A DNA stretch of 64,000 nt from Lyophyllum atratum (lineage: Eukaryota > Basidiomycota > Agaricomycetes > Agaricales > Lyophyllaceae). Shown here one piece after another: positions 48,667 to 59,333 of the stretch. The stretch spans positions 186,001 through 250,000 of the forward strand of contig JACGCN010000036.1 in assembly GCA_014905825.1 (NCBI GenBank), given 5' to 3'. The notes below the pieces were generated by a model. The model did not search any database, was not told the DNA's origin, and saw only the letters and a program-made list of their open reading frames with translations. Each line of letters starts with the position of its first letter. Position 1 is the first letter of the stretch. The position numbers and the translations under genes were made by a program.

Positions 48667-51600
48667 TCATATCAATGCTTGTCGAACGTAAAACTGCTTG
48701 GCTGCCCCCAACAAGCGGGTCTGCTCCTCTACCCAGCTTGCCTGTACTTTCGCCTTTACCTGCTGCCTCACCTCATGGTTAATGCTCTTAATCGTCACAG
48801 TAAACGCCCCCGATATCGGTCGGTGGTCTGCCACGTTTACTTCGTACCGCTGGTAATGCAACTGATGGACCCGACTGGGGACGCGTGAGCGCCACAGGAT
48901 ACGGTCACACCATGCCGGAGATCGACGTTTCTCTGAAGTGTCGTACTCGTCGGTGCGAGGATCGTATTTGTATGTAGGTGGAAAGGTGAGTTGGCCCTCT
49001 GAGAAGCCACGGAATCGACAGGCGCGGTTGAATTTGATCTCCCGAAGGAGCTGGTCGTGGGGGTATAGACTGGCGAGGTCATGGGCACGAATGGCAGAGA
49101 TGATCGCGTCCCGTCTGTGATCGATACGGTAATTCATATCTCCACTGACCTGGACGAAGAGAAGATGTGTCGTCAGCGACGAACGAGTCTTAGAAACGCA
49201 GACAACGCACGATGACAATCTCATGATCCAAGACCATCGTTCCATCCCCTCCTCCAACATATGCATACGGATGATGTGACTCTGGGAACACCGTCTTCTC
49301 TTCTAGAATGGCAGCGACGTCGGCATTACGTTGACGGACCCCGTTCTGTCCAGCAGCAAGATGACAATTGATTAGGCAGATAGAAGTATCCTCGATCATG
49401 AAACGCGAAACAATCCCTCCCTGTAGCATCACCCATGTCAGCAAAGTGGTCATAGATTGAAGGAAAGAATAGCGACCTTGTTACCGTACCTCCCACCCAT
49501 TCCTCTTTTGATAGTGGTGATCGAAGCATCCCGGAGAGAGCCCCGCTCCGAATTCTTCACTAGGACACAGGTGAACAGGCCGACCAGGCTCTCAGTATGG
49601 ACGACTGAGTAAGCCTCTTCCGTTGGCATGGCTTGACGGATTGCGATCAAAATGCGGTCGTACCACCGCCTGTAAGCACCAGTGACTTTCTCAGAAAGCC
49701 CGCCGTCTTCCAATTTCTTCTTCCCCAGCAGGACGTTCTTTGCAGTCATCTTGCGACTTTCGAGGTCGATGACTTCTTGGAAGCCAAAGCAGATTATGTC
49801 TGGCGACTCGACGCTTTGCAACGCGTCGGTGAAGAAGTTGACATTCGCAGGCTCCCCCGTCAGCGAATCTGGCCGCGCAGCGTCGCAGTTCCATGAAATG
49901 AGAAGGACCTTCAGATGTCGAGTCCTGCTGAACAATTGTTCCTGCTTCCAAAGTTCTTCATCTGTGGGACGTGATTAGCTCATTCTCTTCCAACAATAGT
50001 GATACGACTTGCCAACCCAGTCTAATCCAAGGAGCCCGTCCCAAAGCCTAAGCTGCTCATCCCTCCCGATGCTGACCACGCAGAGCCTTCCGATCTTATC
50101 TATTCCATAATGATCCACCGACATCTTCAATACCGGCAATCCAGGATGCGCAGCCCACGAATTCGTCACCACCCACGGTTTCTGCGTCACATCCAAGGCA
50201 GAGATCATCCCGCTCCTCCCACCAGCCCATAACCGATTGTTCACGCCTTCCACGCTCGTCACGTCCGAAGTCGCGACCTTCATCACTTCCACACACTTGG
50301 GGTATCCGTCTTCTGTTTCCAGCGCCCAGATGGACACGAAGCCAGCCTCGTGCCCCATGTATACAAATCCAGGCAGAGAAGGAATTATCGTCGCAGACGT
50401 CACCGCCCCTACGTGTTCAGTAGGCGTCATCGATCGCGTCCCATTCCCAGGTGTGAAGATGTCGTACACCCGCACGACGGGTATCTTGAGAACGCCAGTG
50501 ATGACCTGCTGGTCGTTCCGCGACGCAGTCCATAATTTTCCTCCCAAGATCTTCACGAAGTCCTGCTTCTCCGCGATCCGTACCACCCGCGGCTGGGTAT
50601 ATTGCAAGGATATATCCTCCCCACTGGCGTCTGGTGCGAAAATAAGCCCCTTGCCGGAGTCATCGAGCGTCACCATGCTGCGGCCGTGTCGGAATACGTG
50701 CGTCACCGCATGAAGATGCGCGGAATGCTTCGAGGCCACGACTGTGCCTGTCCGAGCATCCAGCTCCAAGATATGACCCTCCTTCGTGCCTAACCACAGC
50801 ACGAGCCCACGGTCCGCCCTATTGGCCGACGGTCTGAACTCCATGCTCGTAACCTTGACCTCCTTGTGCCCCAGATCTTTCGTGTCGAGCGAATACACCG
50901 GGACGTCGGACATGGCTAGATCGTAAATTCTGATGTGGTGGTGGTGTGCCACTACGGCCGTCGTGCCAGCGACCGAAGCAACCCCCGTGAACGCGTGAAC
51001 ATGTATCTTAGGCTCCGGATAACCTTCACGGAAGGAGAGTACCGGTGGACGACGGGAGGTGCGGGAACGATCGGGCAATGTGTCAACCATCTGGATCTTG
51101 GAATCATCTTCTTCTCCAGAATCCTCATCTGACGAAGGAGATTGTGCCCGACGCGCAGGTGGCAGTTTGTCACCAAGAGCAATGGTGCGCGTGGGCGGAG
51201 GCGGGAGCCTAGCTGACCCCAACGGTTTACGGTCGGTGGCGGAAATTGGCGAGGGGACTGGTGAGTCGGGTAGGCTAACGTGGGATGGGATGGCTACCTG
51301 CGGGCGGATAGGGAGACGCGGGGGAGTATTTTCTTCAGGCGGGGAAGCAGTGGAACGACGGAGAGGTAGTCGTGGTGGTGGTGCGAGATTAGAAGATGAG
51401 CTTGCTGGAGAAGTTTCGAACGCTGCAGAGGAAGCAGGCGTCATGAAGCGCGACGGTGGCCGTGGAGGAAGAGAAGATTTGGAACTTGCGCTTAGGTCAG
51501 CTTCGCTGGTTGCTATGCTTGATTCACTTGAATGAGCACTGTGATGGTGCAATGTGTTATGTCTTCTAATAGGCAGGGAAGGGAGGACAGATGGGGTAAC

Positions 51601-52385
51601 TTCTGCATCTTCGTCGTCGGAAAAGGGGCTAACACCACGCAGGGCGGATGCACTAGTAGAAGAGTCGGACATGTCGCCTGGACTTTGTGTTCGAGGAGCC
51701 TGAAGGAAAGAGGGGTCGGGGGATTTTCCTCGACGATATGGGACTGGTGGCTTGTTCAAAGAACTCGTACTTGCTGTGGGTGTATCGGGAAGGTGTGTAT
51801 TAGTGATGTTTTGGTGTTGCGAAGGAGGGGGTGTGGAGGCGCTGTAGAACGAAATCAGCCCGTGACTAAAGTCGGCTGCCCAACCCCGTGAATCATAACC
51901 TACAATTTATGCCTCAACGATGATATGCTTTGGCCAGAGAGTTCATAGTTTGACGGAGAACTGTTTGGCGGGAGACTCGCTGGGCTTACGCGTTGGCTCC
52001 CATTGGCTCCTGGTGGAACGGGGACAGGTCGAAGAAGTGGCGATGGCAGAGACGCCGGCACTGGGGAGCTAGCCACGGTCTTAGGAGTGCGAGCAGGTGG
52101 CGGTGGCGGCGGTGGTCGTTTCGTGCCGACCTTAAGGTCAGACGACGATGAACTCGGACGAAGATTTTTGGCATCCGAGGGGTCGTTCGGATGTGTGTTT
52201 GACGTTGCACGTGGGCGAGGGCTCACTGGTGTGCTTGATGTTAAAAAGTCCCCTTGATTCCCGCTGCTGTGTCGTTGGTGCGACTTGGGAGATATGTTCG
52301 CGGCTAATTGTTCAAACTTGGACCGCAGGCTCTGGACCGCTGGCGGGCGCTCCGTGTCGATATTGTCGGATGTATGTCGCTCCAT
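48667..52385 (-). CDS. inositol polyphosphate 5-phosphatase with N-terminal beta-propeller-like region
   Basis: Removes the 5-phosphate of phosphoinositides or inositol phosphates; acts in membrane trafficking in the family. About 1,150 residues. The N-terminus (MERHTSDNIDTERPPAVQSL) is Pro/Ser rich and probably disordered. A second large exon (about 51843-49980) continues the disorder, then has a WD40/propeller-like region (HVHAFTGVASVAGTTAVVAH, VTSMEFRPSANRADRGLVLW, GHILELDARTGTVVASKHSA, GEDISLQYTQPRVVRI, DEQLRLWDGLLGLDW). The IPPc catalytic domain follows with WNCDAARP, DIICFGFQEVIDL, RYGNKGGIVSRF, CLINCHLAAGQN, VSGDMNYRID, SPAWCDRILWRS and VADHRPISG, all the expected metal and phosphate residues. 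The start at 52385 was preferred to an ATG ten codons upstream because of the onset of conserved-looking sequence. Ends at 48667. Confidence 0.9.
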
Positions 52386-52532
52386 ACCTGTCCTACAGAT
52401 ATTACTGGCCCCCAAAATATGCCCTATACAGCTTCAGCACCGAATGATCTTTGGGTAGAGCGTTGTAATTAGGAAACGAATAGGCGACGAACAGCTTGAC
52501 GCACTCTCGATTTCCTCTGCCACTGATATATC

Positions 52533-52558
52533 CTCTCTCTCTCTCTCTCTCTCTCTCT
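52533..52558. repeat. (CT)13 microsatellite
   Basis: Uninterrupted CT dinucleotide run, about 150 bp upstream of the 5-phosphatase start; on that gene's strand it is a GA run in the promoter or 5' UTR. Confidence 0.9.
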
Positions 52559-52629
52559 AGGGTAGTAGCCTGATACCTTGTTCGACGGCTCAGATTACTG
52601 TCAAACGCGTCTGACGTTAGAAATCGCTG

Positions 52630-52735
52630 GTGCTAAGGAGTCGATTTGAACCCAACAGACCTATTATGCTTTCGATCCCTATGAAAGCTCGTTACCGGGT
52701 TCGGCTGAGCTCTCTCCTACCCACTAACGCGGTAC
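52630..52735 (-). other. tRNA-like remnant (A-box and B-box-like sequences)
   Basis: On the minus strand GAGCTCAGCCGAACCCGGTA resembles a D-arm/A box and GGGTTCAAATC a T-arm/B box about 50 nt later. The D loop is too long, the T stem does not pair and no 5' acceptor strand matches CCTTAGC. At best a degenerate tRNA or a tRNA-derived repeat. Confidence 0.2.
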
Positions 52736-53089
52736 CTCGCTACGCGGATTCAGGTTTCTATCGAGCGCGATAGGACTTAGATACGCAAGATGCCAACTTA
52801 ACTTGAACTTAAGAACTCACCGAAACCTATGTTGTTTTCAATTTCCGCCCGACAGGCTTCCTATATCCTGGCTTTCTCTTCTCCTCCGTTCAGCAATGAA
52901 ACGCCTTGCTCTGGGGATTCTCTTACTGGATGATGGTGGCTGAAAGCATGAAATGAAGTCAGCATGGAATTACCGAACTGGTCCGGCGAGGCTGCCACCC
53001 CGGAGGATCAACTGTCGCAAACAAACGCCGATGATGGTCTCCATTATCATATCTTGATCGTCTGGCAATATTCTAACCAAATCTATATC

Positions 53090-53507
53090 ATGAATACCTC
53101 TCATGAGATTGAAGTTCTGAAGGGTATGATACCCGCTTTCTTCTCTAACGTCTACTCATGAGAATCGGTTTCTTGCATACATAGATGCCATCAAGGAATA
53201 CGGCACGGTGAACGCTGATGGAACCACAAGCGTGTCCTATGGTGTTCTCTTTGACAAGACAGCAAATACGCGTATGTAAAAGGTATTTTTCCGCGTACGA
53301 CCTTACGCTACCCCTTTATACATAGTGGAGGCTTTGAACGGCACCCTCAGGGCAGCAAAGCGACAGAAGAAGGTAAGTTGTTTGTCCCTCGAAATCGCAC
53401 GAGAATGCTAGAATAAAATGGACCCTCTGTTGTAGGTGGCATTTGATGCAGAGCTTCTGATGATGCCAAAAGACAAGGACGTTCAGGTCGTGTTGCTAGA
53501 TAAATGA
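53090..53507 (+). CDS. Costars family protein (ABRACL-like)
   Basis: Small cytosolic actin-regulator-type protein related to the ABRA C-terminal domain. Four exons, 53090-53123, 53185-53271, 53326-53372 and 53436-53507, give 79 residues, the usual size of about 80. Sequence blocks: MNTSHEIEVLKDAIKEYGTV, NADGTTSVSYGVLFDKTANT, LEALNGTLRAAKRQKK and VAFDAELLMMPKDKDVQVVL. These follow the family pattern G..N.DG...V..G.LF ... EAL.GTL..AK+.K.V.F..E.L. All three introns are 53-63 nt GT-AG. Found between unrelated genes; presumably housekeeping. Confidence 0.9.
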
Positions 53508-53741
53508 TTCAGAATATACCATGCCACACGGGCCATGGCTGTCTTGCACTTGATGCGGTGTCTCTCGTGGTGCATGCGAAAACGGCACTGTACAAGTGGC
53601 CATTACAGCGTGCTTCTGGAAGTCCAAGGTCAACTCCTATACTTTTCGAAGCTTGGGGTCCAGTCAGCGGTTTCGCGTCATTCGCGTTTGTTTCGCGTTT
53701 TACCCCTCCCGCAATCATATGTCAAGAGGGTCAAGCATATT

Positions 53742-53817
53742 ACGGTGAGCAATCAGCTTAGCACCAATGGTCTAACATTCACGATGAGCAATCACCATCG
53801 CATCAATGGTCGGTCAT
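53742..53817 (+). repeat. imperfect tandem repeat, unit about 38 bp
   Basis: Two units starting ACGGTGAGCAATCA and ACGATGAGCAATCA, each followed by a .GCA.CAATGGTC block. Confidence 0.6.
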
Positions 53818-54011
53818 GTTCTATTCTCAAAACCTCCTAAAGTAAATCTTAATTTTTCTCCTTTTCTGAAGTCGATTTCATCCGCCATTTCCCCCCTCGG
53901 CGGGAGTGCCAAGGCGAACTCTACTGCGGTGACGACAACAGGGGCTTTTTTTCCCTCTGAATAGATGAATATTCTCGTGATACTTGATCGTCGACCCACT
54001 CATCGTTCAGG

Positions 54012-54019
54012 TATAAAAG
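54012..54019 (+). promoter_or_regulatory. TATA box of Gly/His-rich secreted protein gene
   Basis: TATAAAAG 90 bp before the ATG at 54102, followed by a pyrimidine-rich leader, a typical strong fungal promoter layout. Confidence 0.6.
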
Positions 54020-54101
54020 GTCCTCGAACAATCTAGAGTTACTTTTCAGCAATCCAACTTCGGATACTCAGCTACTACAAGCCTTCTCTCCTATTTTAAT
54101 C

Positions 54102-54789
54102 ATGAAGTTTACCATTACTGCTCTCGCTGCCATCCTAGGCCAAGTCGCTCTTATCACCCCAGTCGCAGCCGCGCCTGTTCCAGACTCAGATCTAGCTGCA
54201 GTTCGTATCTATTTTTTTCTCTCCTGGTTCACAAGGCTGACATCCGTATCTCGATAGAGAGGAGGTTGGAATGGCGGTGGTTGGCACGGTGGTGGTGGTG
54301 GTTGGCACGGTGGCGGTGGTGGTTGGCATGGCGGTTGGCACGGTGGCGGCGGAGGTTGGCGCGGTGGCGGCGGTGGTTGGCACGGTGGTTGGCACGGTGG
54401 TGGCGGAGGTTGGCACGGTGGCGGGCGTTGGCGCCGTGACGATCTGGTCACACCAGATCTAGCTGCACGCGCTCCAAACCCAGATGTTGCAGTCCGTAAC
54501 CCGTTTTATTCTTCTGGCCTGCCAGGTACTCATGTCCAACTAGAATGCAGACTGGAGCGGTGGCCGCCATGGTCATCATGGTCACAAAGGCCACCATGGT
54601 CATCACGGTCATCATGGACACCATGGATGGGATTCCATGCACCACGGCCACCATGGTCATCACGGTCATCACGGCCAGAATGGTCATCATGGTCATCATG
54701 GTCATCATGGAGAACATGGAGGTGGCGGAATGGGTGGTCGTGGGGGCCGTGGCGGTCGTGGCGGTCGTGGCGGTAGGGGTGGACATTAG
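54102..54789 (+). CDS. secreted Gly/His/Trp-rich low-complexity protein
   Basis: Function unknown. The signal peptide MKFTITALAAILGQVALITP ends near VAAAPVPDSDL. Three exons are inferred. Exon 2 encodes a long run of GGW and HGGGGGW units (WHGGGGGWHGG, WRGGGGGW), closing with GRWRRDDLVTPDLAARAPNP, which contains an RRDD step that could be a Kex2-type processing site. Exon 3 switches to His-rich HGHHGHKGHHGHHGHHG and MHHGHHGHHGHHGQNG, then ends in GGMGGRGGRGGRGGRGGRGG and a stop at 54787-54789. The His tracts suggest metal binding; the Gly/Trp tracts resemble structural or surface proteins. About 190 residues. The exact splice positions are uncertain because the repeats permit alternatives, but all keep the same frame. 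Confidence 0.7.
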
Positions 54790-55676
54790 TTCACTACTCA
54801 CGATTTAGAGGAATTAGGCTGAAGACAACGTGCTCCATAATGTCAATGCAATTTGGATGCCTTGTTTGCCTTTGCATGCCTTGGGAAATTTACTTGTTCT
54901 CTTTAACATTGATATTCTGTAATCTACGAGACTGTTCAAACACCTAAATCTTCAAAGTTTCCCTGGCACGTCGCCGACGCTCGCTTATGTACTGGTGGTC
55001 GGCGAATTAGGGTTGTAGAGCCATCAAGTTCTGAGTTGGTATGGAATGACCGGATGTGGTTGTGGGACGGAAGGGCCAAATTATGTTGCTCTCGTCATCG
55101 ATGACATCGAAAAGCAGGGGGGGAATCTAGGCCTGTACGTGGTTTGTAGTTCGCAACATTGGTCTCAATCGTTGGATCACTTGGGTGTAATCCGCTGCAC
55201 AATATCTGATGGACCGCTAGCTGGGGATGAGAGTTTTCCCTTTCTCAAGCTCCATCATATTTTCTTATCTGCGTACGCTGCGATAGAGTCCCTCGCCGAA
55301 TACATATCCTGGAAAGGTTGTGATCGCGTAAGCTCAGCTTGCATTATCGCGAGCCATGCTATTGAGGGCCCCAGGGCACTCGAAGGGGAAGTGCTTGATG
55401 GCGCCTCGTTTCCGCCGCCACCCCCTGGGGGCAGCGACTTGGTTACGGTCAAAGCGATTCTGTGAGGCTGAGCTGGCCCTTAAGCTGGCCTGAAGAATGG
55501 CTAGCGTTGGGTACAGTACTGCGCGAGGAATGGTTCGCCTGTAACGGGAGTTAACATTCCTGTGAAGGAGCTGCGCACAGGTAGAACGACGTACATCATC
55601 AACATCAACAGAATCAGCCATAATACGACTGGGGGAGGTTAAATCAAGACCTGCACGCGCGTGATCAGATCCCGTA
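54790..55676. other. no supported gene
   Basis: Plus frame 55046-55465 (139 codons, begins MTGCGCGTEGPNYV) and minus frame 55334-55702 overlap; neither shows a family motif. A small gene is possible on either strand. Confidence 0.4.
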
Positions 55677-57043
55677 CTAGCGTGTCGAACACATGCAATC
55701 AAACGTACTAAAAAGACCGGGTACGTTGAAGCTCCTGTCCGCCCCAGTGTTCATACTACGAGGAGTATTGTTCCGGGTGCCTCTTGCTCTACGGCTCAAC
55801 AGATTGAAGAGGACTGTGAGGGAATAGAGCCGGCCAAAAATATTGCTGATCATCAGAAACTCTGCGGGAAGAGGATGGGCAATTAATGAAAACAGTATCA
55901 AAGGCTAGCAGAGCACTGTACCAGGCACATGCCGCCAAAAGAGAACGAGAAAGAGAATGCCCGTCACGGCGACTAGAGTGCCGCAAGCAATGGCATGAGC
56001 GGTTAAACGCCGGATGAGGCTGAATGATTCCAACCGTCAGCGAAAAAAACGTATCGACTTCTACTGGAAGAATACCTTTTAGTCGATTGAAAGGGGGAGT
56101 TAAATTTGTATAGCTGCCATATCAAGAAAATTGGAATGCAGATATCCAGACCGGCTTTGATACAGAAAGAAATTCTAAAGTTAATCGTCAGAGCAGCTCA
56201 GATCATAAGACGGGAACTTCTTACGTGGTCGCTGTGGTACCTAACCCTTCTTTAAATTCCGGATGGACAACAGTTTCAACCGCTGATAATATCGCGAACG
56301 CTACCTGGGTACGATACGTGGGATTTGAATGAATGTAGAATATGGTTTTCGAGGAAGAACGTACATGTGTCACAACCAGCAGCATCAGAAACCCGCTGAT
56401 AACTTGTGAGCGTGACCTAGAGTGTCAGCACATCAGGCGAGCCATCAAGCTAAAAGAAAACGGAACATCTACAAAGAGAAGAACCTATATATCAGAAAAG
56501 ATTGCTCCAGCATCGCACATATAGCAGTGGCGACGATCACGACGGGGGTAGGCCATAGTTGCTGCGTGATCGGAGTGTCTAGATAACCAAGGTAAGTAGG
56601 ATCCAATTGCGAACGATTCAGACCACTCACTGGCAAATGTGATAACAAACTAGAGGGTGCATATGAGCAAGTATTCGGAAAGGCGTGGACCAGTACTGCA
56701 AAGTCCTTACCAGCCAGGTGGCGGCGCACACGCTCAATGTGCACACAGTATCCACAGTGATCGCAGTAAGGACCATGATCCTGATAAATTTCGTATCTCT
56801 AGGAAACGCGCGGAAGTATAAGACGACCATCGCCAGCTCCAACGCGTATAAGACGAGGTTGAGCCATGACGCGAATAGGGAGAGGCTGGGAGAGGTTCGT
56901 AAACTGAGGTTGTTGAGTTGGGGAAGAAAATGATTTACCCAATCACATTCATCCTTGCGTAGTGATCGCCAACCGGAACCCCTTGCTGGGCTCGTCGACT
57001 GGCACAACCTTACTCGTCCCGAGTGGTAAAAGAATGGGCCCAA
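55677..57043 (-). CDS. DUF6534-type seven-helix membrane protein
   Basis: Multi-pass membrane protein of a large basidiomycete family of unknown function. In order: SWLNLVLYALELAMVVLYFR, AFPRDTKFIRIMVLTAITVD with TVCTLSVCAATWL, KDFAVLVHAFPNT, QQLWPTPVVIVATAICAMLE, QSFLIYRFFSL, VISGFLMLLVVTH, VAFAILSAVETVVHPEFKEG, AGLDICIPIFLIWQLYKFNS and the DUF6534 block RRLTAHAIACGTLVAVTGIL with LFWRHVP. A 60-nt intron removes an apparent in-frame stop (near 55914) and joins to EFLMISNIFGRLYSLTVLFN and LLSRR. The soluble tail ends at 55677. The start is uncertain: 57043 is the first ATG of the open frame, but the family normally starts close to the first helix, so a small upstream exon is likely. Confidence 0.7.
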
Positions 57044-57713
57044 GCTTCCAGCTCAGGCGTAGGAAAAAATGGGGGCACGCAAGGTCAAATTCGTGGCATA
57101 CAGGGGTTGAAGGCAAGGCCGCTACACTTGATATATCTCCTGTCAAGATCTCACGAGGCCACCGTCCTGCAGCACCCATCGCGATCAATGCCAAGTGGGT
57201 CTAGTGTTGCATAGCAACGCAGACCTTCTGAGCTAAAATTAGAATTCCTCACATGCCTACATACCTTAAAGTTATCGTAGCTCGGCGTCCACAGTCGTCC
57301 ATTACTCCTACTTAGTCTCAAGACTCCTACGTAACCCATCTGTAACCTTGAAAATGAAAAAGTGAAAATCCGCTGTAAACTGGATCCTTATCTCAGCTCG
57401 ACTGACGCCCGATTTAGCTATGTATGTCTTCGTGGCTGTTCAACATAAAGCGCGCCACTGGCAGGCTGTTCCCCCTCAATTGCATCTACCGCTATCTAGC
57501 GACAATATAAACTGCTGAAACACCTCGGGAGACTCCTTGAACGGACTTCCCCAGAACTTCCCTTGTGAGAGCTTCCAAGACGCGTCCAAGTCTCGTCCTA
57601 AATTTAGCACCCCTGATATGCATTTCCTCCGGTAAGCTGATGAATGCCGGCCAGGAGTCTCGGTTTTACCAGGTTCTACCATCATCCGAATCGCTCTTTC
57701 CTTGCCCCTCTCC
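57044..57713. other. divergent promoter region
   Basis: Between the DUF6534 gene and DUF6697 copy 1. Part of 57044-57200 may hold 5' coding sequence of the DUF6534 gene (frame containing KLGPILLPLGT). Otherwise nothing recognised. Confidence 0.4.
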
Positions 57714-59333
57714 ATGACTCCGATGAGTAACCTTGGTACACATGCTGGGACATCTGAAAATTCGACGGGAGGAGCTCTTTCTCCCCAGTCACTCTATTAC
57801 GACTTCTTCGAACAGGATGACCATGACGTGAGAGCCTCTAGCCCTGATCTTAGGGATGGCTCGTCTGGGACAACCTTTGGTGCTAAATACAGTTCTAGCA
57901 AAGTCGACGAAGCCGGTGACAGATCGTGGATGGGCTCGGACGCAGTTCTAACTGCACCATCTTACACACAGGAACCAATTGTAAACGCTTTCCCATATGC
58001 CTCGAAATCTGGGTAATTCTGACATGTCAATCAATTGTGTACAGGCATCAGGGGTCACTACGTCCACATGCGATGCCCAGCTGGAATTCCTGCACGTTGT
58101 CCCCCCTTTAAGGGCCGTCATCGATCTGACACAGGATGAGACATTGGATAAACAGTCGAGCCCTAGAAAGAAGCGCCGGACGTGTTCAGCCCACGTCAAA
58201 GTAATAACTGCACCAAGCGTGGACCTCGAGCCTCGACGCTTTACAGCGGAGGTCGAGCAGAAACGAGAAAGGGATTTTTTCCATGTATGTTGACTCCTAT
58301 TTTCCCTTGAGTCTATGAAGTTAAAGGGACTTTCAAGCCCAAGTGGAAAATCAAACGGCACAAGGAAGATGAACAAGCAGGGCTGGGTTCCGTTTTCCGG
58401 CGTGTTGAGGCTCTAGATGTCAAGCCATTCCCCCTGGATCTCGACGAGGATCTTGTTGACTTCACGGTGTCCCGAGAATTCGTCTCCGATATCTACGGCG
58501 GCAATACCAGGGCGACTTTCCCTTCCATCTCCCAGAAGAAGGGTGCGCGCCACCCTTATCGAAATTTCATGTGTCTCAACATCACATACAACCCTTATGC
58601 TCCGCAACGAGCTGGGTTTCCGGGCTTGTTGTATGTGAGCCGGACTAGCGACCTCCCAAAGACCAATCGCGTCATGATCCGCATGAAAGACGGGGTATGG
58701 CTGTACCTCGGCCAGTACGAGCTAGTTCGTGCCGCGCCTCTTACTCTACAGGAGTGGACCGCAAGCTCCAGCCAGGTAAATCCGCACTCTCATCACTTGA
58801 TCGCGAATTTTTGAGAAGGAGGTAAAGACACAGTCAATCTGGAGTCGGCATATCTGCAAGAAGAAGTGGAGCAGAGATATTCGAATAAGGATCGCGCTTC
58901 GGAAACGCCTCGGGCGTCAGCCTACTGCTGAAGAAATCGAGGGGGCAGCTGAAGATGGAAGCGGAGTTACTCAGGAAGACGTGAGGCGTGCCTTAAACAA
59001 AGGCGAAGAGGTCAGTACCATATCCACGGATGTCAAGGTGACATAGGGCTAGGTGGTAGACTGACCATGGTTTTGGTATAGGTGATAAACGTGTGGGTTA
59101 TGAAATGCGTGGGCTACGACGAGGCTTTCCAGCGGGATATGAAGGAGAAATCCCTCACCTGGATGCCACGGGATAAATCGAACGACCGCAGGGGAAAAGC
59201 GCAGGAAGGTAAAAGAAAACGTCAGGATACCGCGACTCCTGATGTGAGCGATGAGGAGGACGATCAATTTCAGGGAGAGATTGCAGACGACGGTGTTGAA
59301 GATGTGGAGGACATTCCTGGCCGTTTCGGGTGA
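57714..59333 (+). CDS. DUF6697 domain protein (copy 1)
   Basis: Protein of unknown function, probably nuclear. N-terminal block SPQSLYYDFFEQDDHD; a 64-nt intron (57981-58044) joins EPI to ASGVTTSTCDAQ. Then VIDLTQDETLDKQ, the basic nuclear-localisation-like SSPRKKRRTC, and FFH spliced to PKWKIKRHKEDEQAGLGSVF. The DUF6697 core follows: VKPFPLDLDEDLVDFTVSRE, DIYGGNTRATFPSI, ITYNPYAPQRAGFPGLLYVS, VWLYLGQYELVRAAPLTLQE W, then WSRHICKKKWSRDIRIRIAL, RRALNKGEE and VINVWVMKCVGYDEAFQRDM. It ends in a short charged tail (REGKRKRQ-like, then DEEDDQ). The tandem paralogue starts 1.3 kb downstream. The ATG at 57714 is the first in the frame. Confidence 0.82.

Larger units (their letters stand above)
52386..53089. 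other. divergent promoter region (5-phosphatase / Costars)
   Basis: Non-coding apart from the CT run and the tRNA-like patch given separately. An in-frame ATG at 52964 precedes the Costars start but would add 42 residues that the family lacks. Confidence 0.5.
53508..54101. other. intergenic with promoter of the Gly/His-rich gene
   Basis: Short frames near 53504-53840 lack motifs. Holds a 39-bp imperfect tandem repeat (53742-53817) and a TATA box. Confidence 0.5.

Noticed and set aside
54192..54808. Thr/Pro-rich and Val/Gly-rich long frames on both strands.
   Set aside because: They arise from the GGW/GHH repeat coding sequence of the secreted protein read in other frames; only the spliced frame starts with a signal peptide.
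55900..55930. In-frame stop in the DUF6534 gene after HVPGTVLC.
   Set aside because: A 60-nt intron starting at GTACAG removes it and joins HVP to EFLMISNIFGRLY, which fits the family.
57960..58045. Apparent frameshift in DUF6697 copy 1 after the block EPIVNAFPYASKSG.
   Set aside because: A 64-nt GT-AG intron (57981-58044) joins the two frames exactly, so no frameshift is needed.
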